The notes beneath the pieces were generated by a model. That model had not been told where the DNA came from and did no database searches. It was given only the letters and a program-made list of their open reading frames with translations. A program made the position numbers and the translations under genes. Positions 24,862 through 33,539 of a DNA stretch of 64,000 bases are shown here, one piece after another; positions within the stretch are counted from its first letter, which is position 1, and every line of letters starts with the position of its first letter. Source of the stretch: Candidatus Gallacutalibacter stercoravium (GTDB taxonomy: Bacteria > Bacillota > Clostridia > Oscillospirales > Acutalibacteraceae); assembly GCA_018716975.1 (NCBI GenBank), contig DVJE01000017.1, positions 41,267 to 105,266 on the forward strand, in the 5' to 3' direction.

Positions 24862-25896
24862 ATGCAGCAAATACGAGCGCCCTACACACGGGAAGAAGTT
24901 TGCGCGGCGGTGGAACGCCGTGGAGACGGTAAGATCCCGGTATTTTTACATAAGTTTTGGGGCGATGGGCTTGTGGCCAAATATGGGCAAGCGTTAGAGG
25001 ATTTGGCCAGCAAATATCCCGATGATATCTGCGACGCCTGGTTTATGGTTCCGGGCAACGACGTTTCTCCTTTGCCCGGCAGCCCAGAATATCGCTTCGG
25101 TTACAAAGATTATACCAATGTGGAACGGCACAGCATCGGCCAAACCGCCGTTCTTCTTTCTAATTGGGACGAATTGGATGATTTTTTAGCCACGTTCCCA
25201 GATCCTTATCAAAAGGGCACTTTTGACGAGGTTGCCCGCCGGTTTGCCACAGCAAACGGGCGTTACCGCTTGGGCTGCTGGTGGCTTATGTTCCATGAGC
25301 GCATGTGGTCTATCCGCGGCATGGAAAACCTGATGATGGATTACTACGACAACATGGACGGCCTCAAACGTATCGGCGCCCGGTTGGTGGAGTTTTATAA
25401 GGTAACGGTGGATCGGTTTGCCGCGCTGGGCTGCGACGGTATTTTTACCTCAGATGATTTGGGCCACCAGCAAGGCCCCATGATGTCGCCCGCTATATTT
25501 GAGGAGCTGTATCTTCCCTTATATCGCGACCTGATCTCATACGTGCATCAAAAGGGTATGCATTTTTGGCTGCATTCCTGTGGCGACAATACCCTGTTGA
25601 TGGATATGCTTATTGACGCGGGGGTGGACGTGTTCCATCCGGTGCAAAAAGGTTGTATGGATATGGAGCAAACCGCCAAGCGTTTCGGCGGCCGGATCAC
25701 CTTTTTAGCAGGCGTAGATGTGCAGCACTTGCTGCCTGAGGGTACACCCCAGCAGGTTGCTCAAGAAATCCGCTGGATGAAAGATACCTTCCGCACCCCC
25801 GGCGGCGGTCTGCTGTTAGGGGCGGGCAACGGCATTATGCCCGACTCCCCCCTTGTGAACATTGAGGCTGCCCTAAATGAAATGTGCGCTGGTTAA
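24862..25896 (+). CDS. UroD-family corrinoid methyltransferase-like protein 1
   Basis: 344 residues, full length for the uroporphyrinogen-decarboxylase (UroD/MtaA/CmuA) fold. The metal-type motif HSCGDNT (His-x-Cys) lies near residue 235, as in MtaA and MtbA. The C-terminal place where MtaA has a third ligand in PGCG-x-P reads GAGNGIMPDSP, with no Cys. First gene after the cobalamin riboswitch; probable partner of the corrinoid protein 0.5 kb upstream. A heme-synthesis role is unlikely given the context and six paralogues. Confidence 0.85.
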   Translation: MQQIRAPYTREEVCAAVERRGDGKIPVFLHKFWGDGLVAKYGQALEDLASKYPDDICDAWFMVPGNDVSPLPGSPEYRFGYKDYTNVERHSIGQTAVLLSNWDELDDFLATFPDPYQKGTFDEVARRFATANGRYRLGCWWLMFHERMWSIRGMENLMMDYYDNMDGLKRIGARLVEFYKVTVDRFAALGCDGIFTSDDLGHQQGPMMSPAIFEELYLPLYRDLISYVHQKGMHFWLHSCGDNTLLMDMLIDAGVDVFHPVQKGCMDMEQTAKRFGGRITFLAGVDVQHLLPEGTPQQVAQEIRWMKDTFRTPGGGLLLGAGNGIMPDSPLVNIEAALNEMCAG

Positions 25897-25982
25897 AGTT
25901 TGCTTGCAGCACTTTGCGCGTGCCATCACAGGCATTTAACCTCATATGGATAATTTAAACTTAAAGAAAGGGGGTTCCTTTT

Positions 25983-27059
25983 ATGAGCAATTGGCAACCC
26001 GATTACCAAAATGTTTTGCTATCCGCCCGCAACCAAGAGGTTGCCCGTCTGCCCCTTTACGAACATTGTATTGGGATTGGCGTAATGGAAGCCATTTTGG
26101 GCGAAAAATACGGGGATCTGTACAACGGCGGCCCGGCGGAAAAGAAAGAATATTTTGCCCACCACTGTGAGTTTTACCGCCGCATGGGCTACGACACCGT
26201 AACCTACGAGTTCTGCACCGGCGGGGCAATGCCCGGCAGCGGCGCCCTAGGCGGGCACATCGATCCGGTGATAAAAAACCGGGAGGATTTTGAAAAATAC
26301 CCCTGGGAGCAAATTCCCGATTGGTACTTTGAAAAAAGTTCGGCCGATTTTGAAGCCTTGCGTGAAACCATGCCCGCAGGCATGAAGGCCATAGGCGGGG
26401 TGGGCAACGGCATTTTTGAATGCGTGCAGGAGCTCACCGGTTATATGGGGCTTTGCTATATCTCTGCCGATGATCCCGAACTGTACGCCGATTTGTTCCG
26501 CAAAGTGGGCGACGTGGTCAATGCCATCTGGGCCCGTTTTTTGCGGGAGTACGGCGATATCTTCTGCGTGCTGCGCTTTGGCGACGATTTGGGCTTTAAG
26601 AGCACCACCCTAATTTCTGCCGACGATATCCGCCAGCACATTATTCCCCAGTATAAGCGCATTATTGATCAGGTGCACGCCTACGGCAAGCCGTTTTTGT
26701 TGCACTCTTGCGGCAATATTTTTAACGTTATGGACGATTTGATTGCCGCCGGTATCGACGCCAAGCATTCCAACGAGGATCAGATCGCCCTGTTCCCCGA
26801 ATGGGTGCGGCGCTACGGCGACCGCATCGGCAATTTCGGCGGTATCGACACTGACGCCGTGTGCCGCCTGAGCAAGGCCGAAATGAAGGAATACATTCTA
26901 GACGTAATATCCCAATGCCGCGGCCACGGCGGTTTCGTGTTCTCTTCGGGCAACTCTATCCCCGACTATGTGCCGGTAGAGGGCTACCTCAACATGGTGG
27001 AAATTGTGCGCGAGTGGCGCGGCGATCCCGCCGATGTGTTACGTCCCGCCGGGCTGTGA
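25983..27059 (+). CDS. UroD-family corrinoid methyltransferase-like protein 2
   Basis: 358 residues behind AAAGGGGG. It carries LLHSCGNIFNVM (His-x-Cys motif) near residue 240 and the C-terminal SSGNSIPDYVPVEGYLNM in place of the Cys-containing loop of MtaA. The N-terminal 70 residues, with AILGEKYGDLYNGG, differ from protein 1. Same operon, 86 bases after protein 1. Role as methyltransferase for the corrinoid protein inferred. Confidence 0.85.
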   Translation: MSNWQPDYQNVLLSARNQEVARLPLYEHCIGIGVMEAILGEKYGDLYNGGPAEKKEYFAHHCEFYRRMGYDTVTYEFCTGGAMPGSGALGGHIDPVIKNREDFEKYPWEQIPDWYFEKSSADFEALRETMPAGMKAIGGVGNGIFECVQELTGYMGLCYISADDPELYADLFRKVGDVVNAIWARFLREYGDIFCVLRFGDDLGFKSTTLISADDIRQHIIPQYKRIIDQVHAYGKPFLLHSCGNIFNVMDDLIAAGIDAKHSNEDQIALFPEWVRRYGDRIGNFGGIDTDAVCRLSKAEMKEYILDVISQCRGHGGFVFSSGNSIPDYVPVEGYLNMVEIVREWRGDPADVLRPAGL

Positions 27060-27131
27060 GCAACGGCCGAATCCCCGGTGAATGAAATAGGAAAGTAGGA
27101 AAGGTGGTGCGCCCCCTTATGGGGCTTAGCT

Positions 27132-28118
27132 ATGACAGAAAGAGAACGTTTTATTCGGGCGTTAAAGCGCCAGCCCATTGAAGGGCATGTTCCCACATTT
27201 GAACTGGTGTTCTTTCTCACTATGGAGGTACTGGGCAAGGTTCATCCTTCTCACCGGCAGTATTCCCAATGGAACCAAATGAGCGTTAAGGAGCGGGAAC
27301 TGCAATTGCAGGATATGGCAACCTGCTTTATTGACATTGCAAAAAAATATCATCACAGCGCGATTTTTGTCCATCCCAATCCGGGCAAGCCTGATGATAC
27401 CATCCGCCTGTTGGAGATCATCCGCGAGCGCACCGGCGACGAATATTACACCATGATGCACGGGGATCCCACCTACTCTATCCCCGACGGCGACACCATG
27501 CTGGACTTTACGACCGCGCTGTATGAGGAGCCGGAGCGTATGAAGGCGCAATCCCATGAGCGCACCCAGCGTGCTTTGGAGTGGGCAGAGCAGCTCTCTC
27601 ACCATCCCGGCCTGCTGGACGGCTTCACCCTGTGCAGCGACTACTGCTTTAACACCAATCCCTTCTTTAGCCCCGCCATGTTCTCGGAGTTTATCGCACC
27701 GGATCTGAAAGCGGTTATCGACGGTTACCGCAGCATGGGATACTACACCATTAAGCACACCGACGGCAACATCATGCCCATTGTGGATCAAATGGTGCAG
27801 TGCGGCCCCGACGCCTTGCATTCCCTGGATCCTCAGGGCGGCGTGGATCTCAGCGAGGTCAAACGCCTGTATGGTGACAAGGTAGCCCTGGTGGGCAATG
27901 TAAACTGCGGCCTGCTGCAAACCGGTACCGACGAAGAATGCGCCGCCGACGTGCGCCGCTGCCTGCGCCAGGGTATGGAAGGTTGGGGGTACATCTTCTC
28001 TACCTCTAACTGTGTTTACACCGGCATGGATTTGGAGCGCTACAATATGATGATGAAGATCTGGTGGGAAGAGGGCATCTATGGACCCAACGGCGGCCAA
28101 GCAGTTAACGCCAAGTAA
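27132..28118 (+). CDS. UroD-family protein 3 (HxDG variant)
   Basis: 328 residues. The fold is clear from MTERERFIRALKRQP at the N-terminus, a substrate-binding middle and the MMMKIWWEEG C-terminus. The metal motif is changed: HTDGNIMP (no Cys) near residue 214, though FSTSNCVYTG retains one Cys in the C-terminal loop. Ribosome site is AAAGGTGG, some distance upstream. Third gene of the operon. It may act on a substrate without zinc chemistry. Confidence 0.82.
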   Translation: MTERERFIRALKRQPIEGHVPTFELVFFLTMEVLGKVHPSHRQYSQWNQMSVKERELQLQDMATCFIDIAKKYHHSAIFVHPNPGKPDDTIRLLEIIRERTGDEYYTMMHGDPTYSIPDGDTMLDFTTALYEEPERMKAQSHERTQRALEWAEQLSHHPGLLDGFTLCSDYCFNTNPFFSPAMFSEFIAPDLKAVIDGYRSMGYYTIKHTDGNIMPIVDQMVQCGPDALHSLDPQGGVDLSEVKRLYGDKVALVGNVNCGLLQTGTDEECAADVRRCLRQGMEGWGYIFSTSNCVYTGMDLERYNMMMKIWWEEGIYGPNGGQAVNAK

Positions 28119-28213
28119 CTGCGTATCCATTATAGCGAAGGGAAGCTGCGTGCTCTTCCCTTCGCTTCCCTTCATTTTCCGGCGCGCGCAAATAACGAAA
28201 GGAAGCGATTTTT

Positions 28214-29347
28214 ATGACAGGAAGGCCAACCGACCACCGCAATATCAATCTGCGGCAGTTGAATTTGGATATCATCCACGGCAAATCCGGCGGACGCGTG
28301 CTGTGGCAGCCTCGCATTATTTGCTGGTACGATGACCGGCAGTTTAACCATGTGCCCCTGCCCGAACCCTACACCGGCCTAGATGTGCGGGGCCTGTATG
28401 AAGCCCTGGGCTGCTCCAACCGTATTTACGACTACAACTGCGCTTTTACCAAGCATTACGACCCCTCCATAAAAATGAGCAGCGAGCGCTTGGATCCCCT
28501 GCGGGTGAAACACACCATTGAAACCCCGGTGGGCTCGGTGTATGAAATTATTAAGGCCAACACCTCCAACGGCGGCCAATATCAAGAAAAATGGTATATC
28601 GAGGAAGAAGAAGACATGAAGGTCATGATCTATGTAGAGGAGAATTCCTGGTATACCTACAGCCAAGAGGCCTACGACCGCACCTATGCCCTGTGGGGCG
28701 ACAACGGCGAGGGTTCTTTCTACTTCCCCCGGGTGACAGTGCAAAGCTTATTTAACGATACCTGCGGCGTTTCCAATGGTATCTTTGCCCTGATGGATTT
28801 CCCCGACACCTGCGAGGAATACTTCAAAGTGAAAAACGCCAAAGAGCGGGAGTTTATCAAGCTCATCAACACCACACCCTTCCAATGGGTCAACTTTGGT
28901 GATAACGTTCATTGCGGCACCTTGCCGCCCAACCTGTTTGAAAAATATGTGCTGCCTGTTTATCAAGAGCGCAACGAGCTGTTGCATGCGGGCGGCAAAT
29001 ATACCTTTGCCCACTGGGACGGCGACACCCGTAACATCCTCAAATACGCAAAAGAAACCGGCCTGAACGGCATTGAGGCGATTACGCCCGAGCCCCAGGG
29101 CGACGTTACCATCGATCAGATTAAGCAGGCGCTGGGCGACGAGGTAGATCTCATCGACGGCATCCCGGCCATTCTGTTTAACGAAGAGTATCCCTTAAAG
29201 GATCTGGAATACACCACCAAAAAACTGCTGGATCTGTTCGCTGGGCATTTGGTGCTGGGCATTTCAGATGAAATGTCTTCGGCAGGCGACATCAATCGCG
29301 TGCGCTTTGTTGGCGATTTGGTAGACGATCACAACGCCAGCCTATAA
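28214..29347 (+). CDS. UroD-family protein 4 (divergent)
   Basis: 377 residues behind CGAAAGGAAG. The N-terminal 90 residues (WQPRIICWYDDRQFN, EALGCSNRIYDYN) are unlike the other copies, while the C-terminal barrel has FAHWDGDTRNILKYAKETG and GIEAITPEPQGDVT, the HxDG form of the family. Last gene of the four-gene run, followed by a long terminator. Recognised as UroD-like mainly by this barrel and by context. Confidence 0.75.
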   Translation: MTGRPTDHRNINLRQLNLDIIHGKSGGRVLWQPRIICWYDDRQFNHVPLPEPYTGLDVRGLYEALGCSNRIYDYNCAFTKHYDPSIKMSSERLDPLRVKHTIETPVGSVYEIIKANTSNGGQYQEKWYIEEEEDMKVMIYVEENSWYTYSQEAYDRTYALWGDNGEGSFYFPRVTVQSLFNDTCGVSNGIFALMDFPDTCEEYFKVKNAKEREFIKLINTTPFQWVNFGDNVHCGTLPPNLFEKYVLPVYQERNELLHAGGKYTFAHWDGDTRNILKYAKETGLNGIEAITPEPQGDVTIDQIKQALGDEVDLIDGIPAILFNEEYPLKDLEYTTKKLLDLFAGHLVLGISDEMSSAGDINRVRFVGDLVDDHNASL

Positions 29348-29428
29348 AGCTTAAACGAAAAAAACAAACGGCCATAGACCGAAATATGGAACGGTTAAGC
29401 GTTTCTCTGATTGCCTAATCAAACAAAC

Positions 29429-29491
29429 AAGAAACCCGCCGTACGTTTTGAGCAAGAGTCCCAAGACGCACAGCGGGTTTCTTCTTTTTAT
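29429..29491 (+). terminator. Terminator of the UroD operon
   Basis: AAGAAACCCGC and GCGGGTTTCTT arms enclose a second stem (CGTTTTG / CAAGACG), followed by CTTTTTATTTT. It can also slow transcription of the converging minus-strand gene. Confidence 0.88.
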
Positions 29492-29539
29492 TTTATCATC
29501 GGTAGCGTTATTTTCAGCTACTGTTTATTGTCTGTTGTG

Positions 29540-30658
29540 TCAGTTGCCGTCTTCGCTTAGCAGTTCCCGCTCCAAAAGCGCCTGGCAGCTGGGCACGTCC
29601 TCTGCGCCGATATCCTCTATAACAAAGGAACCGCCCCGGCATTTATTGTATTGCCTGCCATCCATTTCAAAAGCAAAGCCGCCTAAGCAGCCCTCATGGC
29701 AGCGGCCGCACTCCCAGCCGCCGTCCCTAATAAACGCCTGTATCCGTTCCGGCTGTTGTTTCACCAGCGGCACATAATCCCCAATATGTTGCAAATTCAT
29801 CTTAATCGAAAACTGATCCTGGCATACCTGTAAGCTCATAATAACCTTTTTGCTCTTTTGGCTCGTATATACGCAAGACCAGTCGTTACGCATCAGGCCC
29901 GGGCCGCCTATCTCCACCTTTGGCCGGGCGGCAGACACAACATTTTTGTGCAGCGCAGCTGCCAGTTCCCGCTTGGCGGGGCTAAGGGCCTGCAGCAGCG
30001 AGCCCACCTCTAGCCTTGGTTTTTTCACTTTCTCGCGCTCCAGCAGGCCGGGATGCACCATATAAAAATAAACGCGGTTTCGCTTCAAATTGCCGCCGTT
30101 GAGCTCCAGCAACGCCTGAGCCATGGCCTTGAGGGCCGCCGAAAGAACCCGGCATTCAGGGCAAGTAAGCGTTATTACGGTATCTGGCGGCACCCGCTTT
30201 GTGCTTTTCTCTATCCCACCGATTTGCAGGCCGAATTGTTCCATTTTCAACAGCAAAGGCACCGCATTGGTTATCTTTAACTCTTTAACGCCCGCCAAAA
30301 AGGCGTCGCCCTTGATCTCTAACACACCGTTTGGTGTTAAGGCTCCATAAGCGCCAACCACCAATAGCAAATGCGGCATGCGCAGCAGGGCTGCATTGCT
30401 TGCGGTATAATCTACACTTTTGGCGTTGATGTCTTCAATTTCCTTCAGCGGCATGCCAAAGCTTTGCGGCTCCCGCTCCACCGCTGCATACAGGCTGTGC
30501 AACAGGCCGTGCAAAGCTTCAAATCCCTGTCGGAACGTTTTAGCATCCAACCCATATAAAAATTTTTGGCACACCTGGAATTTCTCCGGTTCTGGCACAG
30601 CCGCCAGATTTTTTGCATAGTTCTGCGCAATCAGCTGCACATAATAGTGCGGTTGCAT
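29540..30658 (-). CDS. Hypothetical protein with C-terminal Cys cluster
   Basis: 372 residues from the ATG at 30658, with AGAGGAG nine bases before it. No family recognised. Two Cys-rich spots occur: TLTCPECRVL in the middle and WECGRCHEGCLGGFAFEMDGRQYNKC (split: CGRC, HEGC, NKC) near the C-terminus, suggesting metal binding. The rest is mixed alpha/beta without signal or membrane segment. Convergent with the UroD operon and divergent from the cupin gene. Confidence 0.7.
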   Translation of the reverse strand: MQPHYYVQLIAQNYAKNLAAVPEPEKFQVCQKFLYGLDAKTFRQGFEALHGLLHSLYAAVEREPQSFGMPLKEIEDINAKSVDYTASNAALLRMPHLLLVVGAYGALTPNGVLEIKGDAFLAGVKELKITNAVPLLLKMEQFGLQIGGIEKSTKRVPPDTVITLTCPECRVLSAALKAMAQALLELNGGNLKRNRVYFYMVHPGLLEREKVKKPRLEVGSLLQALSPAKRELAAALHKNVVSAARPKVEIGGPGLMRNDWSCVYTSQKSKKVIMSLQVCQDQFSIKMNLQHIGDYVPLVKQQPERIQAFIRDGGWECGRCHEGCLGGFAFEMDGRQYNKCRGGSFVIEDIGAEDVPSCQALLERELLSEDGN

Positions 30659-31118
30659 TTGATTCATCTCCTCTTTACCGGTTTCTATTTTCTGCACGCT
30701 AGCCACAAAATCCATAAAAAGAATAAAGCCCATAAAGTTCCGGCCGGTTGGAACCCCCATTTTCATTTTGCCCGGGTATCTTCATACGTTATCCAAATTG
30801 CGGTGTGCTTATGAAAGAACGCCAATAGGGAGCGGCAAGTGTTTGAAACGCCGCTCTTCTTCTGCCCTCTAAGATGCAGAAGTGTTGCCCGTCCGATCTT
30901 TCCACTATTTTTTACTATTACCGTTAAGCATACATATGCACACACATTTTTCTACTATTTTGACAAAAAAGTTGTTTTATTTAAAATTTTTACCGTTATT
31001 TTTAGGTATGCGATGGTGTACGCACTACCGGCTAAACTGTAAAAATAGGTGCCAGCTTTCGTCTCTTTACAGCTTTCACCGGTATCGTATACTGCCGGAT
31101 AAATAGCAACATTTTCAA
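30659..31118. other. AT-rich divergent intergenic region
   Basis: 560 bases separate the minus-strand hypothetical from the cupin gene (31218). No RNA or small gene recognised besides the cupin promoter at 31119-31147. Confidence 0.5.
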
Positions 31119-31147
31119 TTGACGAACCACCGATAAATAGGTAGGAT
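31119..31147 (+). promoter_or_regulatory. Promoter of the cupin gene
   Basis: TTGACG, 17 bases, TAGGAT. Confidence 0.65.
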
Positions 31148-31217
31148 GAACAAAGAAAGCAAAAAGGTCAAAAGTCCAAAAAGCAGAAGTGCCGAAAATA
31201 AGAAAGGAGTTATCCGC

Positions 31218-31922
31218 ATGGCGATATCCATCCGCAAATTTGATCCCGAAACGGCGGGGCTGGGCCATTGGGGCACTATTCTTGCCTCCGATGTGTTGCC
31301 CGAGGGAATAAAGGCCCCATTTGAACATCAGTACGGTTATTTGCGCAACAACGGCACCATGGGCGGGCACGCCCACCCCACAGACGAAATCTATATTGTG
31401 CTTTCCGGCACCGGCTATGTGGTGGTAAACGGCAAAAACAAAGCCGTTAGGGCAGGCGACGTGATCGCCATTCCCCCAAATGAGTGGCACACCATGATGT
31501 GTACCGACAGGGACGAAGCGCCCTTCTTATGGGCAGCTCTGTGGTGGGAGCACATCGGCCCGCCTATCCCACAGGAAGCGCTAAAAACCATTCATGTGCG
31601 CCGGTTTGAAAAAGAGAAAGCTCAGGCGGCCCACGGCGGCACCATTTTAGCGGCACCCGTAGTGCCCGATTTGCTGCAATGCCCCTTTGGCCACGCCTAC
31701 GGTTATGTAGAAAATGGCGGCGTTATGGAGGAGCACGCCCATCCCACGGTGGAAATTTATGTGGTATATGAAGGCAACGGCACAATTGTCATCGACGGCG
31801 AAGAGGCACCCATTGGTCCCGGCGACGTGATCGCCATCCCCTCCAACGCACAACACAGCCTAAAAGCCCCAGCGCAAGGCGGGCTGCTTTGGGCCGCCTT
31901 TTGGTGGGATCCACAGGCATAG
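31218..31922 (+). CDS. Double cupin protein with internal duplication
   Basis: 234 residues from the ATG behind AAAGGAG. Two copies of one unit (about 5-112 and 118-232) each have GxHAHPTxEIYxVxxGxG (motif 1) and AGDVIAIPPNEWH or GPGDVIAIPSNAQH (motif 2), and each ends LLWAAxWW. Both copies keep the metal-binding His/Glu set, so both sites could bind a metal. Known bicupins are oxidases, isomerases or sensors; the role here is unknown. Stands alone. Confidence 0.83.
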   Translation: MAISIRKFDPETAGLGHWGTILASDVLPEGIKAPFEHQYGYLRNNGTMGGHAHPTDEIYIVLSGTGYVVVNGKNKAVRAGDVIAIPPNEWHTMMCTDRDEAPFLWAALWWEHIGPPIPQEALKTIHVRRFEKEKAQAAHGGTILAAPVVPDLLQCPFGHAYGYVENGGVMEEHAHPTVEIYVVYEGNGTIVIDGEEAPIGPGDVIAIPSNAQHSLKAPAQGGLLWAAFWWDPQA

Positions 31923-31961
31923 GAATATGGGCACTCATAAAGCCCTATAGAAATCCACGAT

Positions 31962-31999
31962 AAAAAGCTCTCTGCAACAACGGTTGCAGAGAGCTTTTT
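31962..31999. terminator. Bidirectional terminator
   Basis: AAAAAGCTCTCTGCAA pairs perfectly with TTGCAGAGAGCTTTTT around a 6-base loop. It serves the cupin gene on plus and the ArsC-like gene on minus. Confidence 0.9.
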
Positions 32000-32009
32000 T
32001 GCACAGACC

Positions 32010-32381
32010 TCACTCAGCTTGTATCCCCAACGTCTGCGCCCATTGTTCCGGCCGAAACCCCACCAAAACCGCATCCTCGCCAATCAGCAGCGGGCGTTTT
32101 ATCAGCATACCGTCGTCTGCCAGCAGAGCCAATTGCTCCTCGCGGCTTTTCGAGGCCAGCGCCTCTTTGCCGCCCAAAGCCCGGTAGGAACGGCCGCTGG
32201 TATTAAAAAAACGGCTTAGCGGCAAACCGCTCATGGCTTGCCAAGCATCAAGCTCGGTTGCAGTAGGGGTATGCTCCACAATATGCCTGCTTTCAAAAGC
32301 TACGCCGTGCTCTTCCAACCACCGTCGCGCTTTTTGGCAGGTGGTGCACTTGGGATATTCTACAAATAACCAGTTTGCCAT
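32010..32381 (-). CDS. ArsC/Spx-family thioredoxin-fold protein
   Basis: 123 residues. The N-terminus WLFVEYPKCTTCQKARRWLEEHG has the family's redox Cys as CTTC, and RPLLIGEDAVLVGF lies at the C-terminus. This is the YffB/Spx/ArsC-like group. True arsenate reductase needs further residues I cannot confirm, and no ars operon is present. A second protein of the same family lies at 33.1-33.4 kb. Confidence 0.85.
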   Translation of the reverse strand: MANWLFVEYPKCTTCQKARRWLEEHGVAFESRHIVEHTPTATELDAWQAMSGLPLSRFFNTSGRSYRALGGKEALASKSREEQLALLADDGMLIKRPLLIGEDAVLVGFRPEQWAQTLGIQAE

Positions 32382-32611
32382 ACTTTATCCTCCTATCAAA
32401 ATAACTGTGTACCGGAATAAACGCCATCTTATTTTAAAACTTTTCTCTTTCAAAAGCAGCCCTTCCCTCAGGGGATAGGAATAGAAGTGCGTACACTTTT
32501 TAGTTAACAAAATAAGCTGATTTTCGCAGAGGGGGCAAACATAATAAGCTTTTCATCGGGGAAATCGTCTGCACATCCGTTAGAGCGCTAATACGCAATA
32601 TGCAACATCAT

Positions 32612-32977
32612 TTAACGTACATACACCCTGCTGCCAAACGGCGCCAATGCCAGGCGCGCCAGCTTAAAGCATTGTAGGCCAAAGGGAACGCCCACCACCG
32701 TAACGCAAAACACCAAACCAACAACAGCGGCTTCCAACGCCAGCACCAGCCCACCCAACAGCAACCAAAGGATATTCAGCAGCACCGAACCCACACCGCC
32801 ATATGCGTCAATATCTTTCCCAAACGGAAAAAAGGCCAGCGCGGCAAATTTAAAGCATTGCACGCCCACCGGGATACCTATAATCGACACGCACCAAAGT
32901 ACCCCCACTAGGCACCAACCCAGGCCCAGCCACAGCCCGCCAAACAAAAACCAAAGCACATTGCCCAAACAGCTCAC
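32612..32977 (-). CDS. YccF-domain membrane protein
   Basis: 121 residues, with GTG at 32977 after AGGAG (7 bases) in preference to the earlier ATG. Two YccF units are seen: LGNVLWFLFGGLWLGLGW ... GIPVGVQCFKFAALAFFPFG, then LLNILWLLLGGLVLALE ... GVPFGLQCFKLARLALAPFG. Four membrane segments in all. YccF proteins have no established function. Confidence 0.9.
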   Translation of the reverse strand: MSCLGNVLWFLFGGLWLGLGWCLVGVLWCVSIIGIPVGVQCFKFAALAFFPFGKDIDAYGGVGSVLLNILWLLLGGLVLALEAAVVGLVFCVTVVGVPFGLQCFKLARLALAPFGSRVYVR

Positions 32978-33066
32978 AGCAGCTCTCCTTTTTACGCTTA
33001 AAGTTCTCAATAACCACACATTAAGTGCAGTTCCTCTTTTATCGCGTTTGCCCGCCTAGACTTTTC

Positions 33067-33405
33067 TCAATCCAGCCAGCCCTTCCAAACTTCGGGGCAA
33101 TACCCCACCGTTACTTGTCTGCCATTGCGCACAATGGGGGTACGCAGCAGCATTAGGTTATGCAGCAACTTTTCCTCTTTATCCTGCTCATAAGCCAAAT
33201 ATTTTACCATCTCTGCGCCCTTGGCTTTTTCATCCAGAAGGGAATCCACCCCACCCAGGGCGTTTTTGATGGCTTCAAACTCCCGTTTGCCCATTTCATA
33301 GCGCGCCAAATCAATCGCTTGAAAGGCAATTCCTCGCTCTTTAAAAAAGCGCTGGGCTTTTTTGGTGTCAAAACATTTTGCTTTTCCATAAACCTGTATG
33401 CTCAT
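33067..33405 (-). CDS. ArsC/Spx-family protein
   Basis: 112 residues. The redox motif region is IQVYGKAKCFDTKKAQRFF, with a single Cys (CxxT), and LLRTPIVRNGRQVTVG carries the cis-Pro segment typical of the family. It is not a close copy of the 32.0-kb member. A glutathione- or thioredoxin-linked reductase or an Spx-like role are both possible. Confidence 0.85.
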   Translation of the reverse strand: MSIQVYGKAKCFDTKKAQRFFKERGIAFQAIDLARYEMGKREFEAIKNALGGVDSLLDEKAKGAEMVKYLAYEQDKEEKLLHNLMLLRTPIVRNGRQVTVGYCPEVWKGWLD

Positions 33406-33490
33406 AGGCAGCTCCTTTTATCTTTATTATCTTTATCGTTTTTATCATTGTCACTTATTGTAAAGGCGTAAGCTTAGCCTTAGAATAGCC

Positions 33491-33519
33491 AAAGGCCGGA
33501 TCCCTGTCAAGATCCGGCC
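33491..33519 (-). terminator. Possible terminator after the NSS transporter gene
   Basis: GGCCGGATC pairs with GATCCGGCC around an 8-base loop; the T-run on the minus strand is only three long. Confidence 0.45.
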
Positions 33520-33539
33520 CATAAAATTTACAGCGCGTT

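Noticed and set aside
24862..28118. Heme-pathway uroporphyrinogen decarboxylase (HemE)
   Set aside because: Multiple paralogues beside a corrinoid protein and B12 riboswitch, without other heme genes, point to methyl transfer rather than porphyrin decarboxylation.
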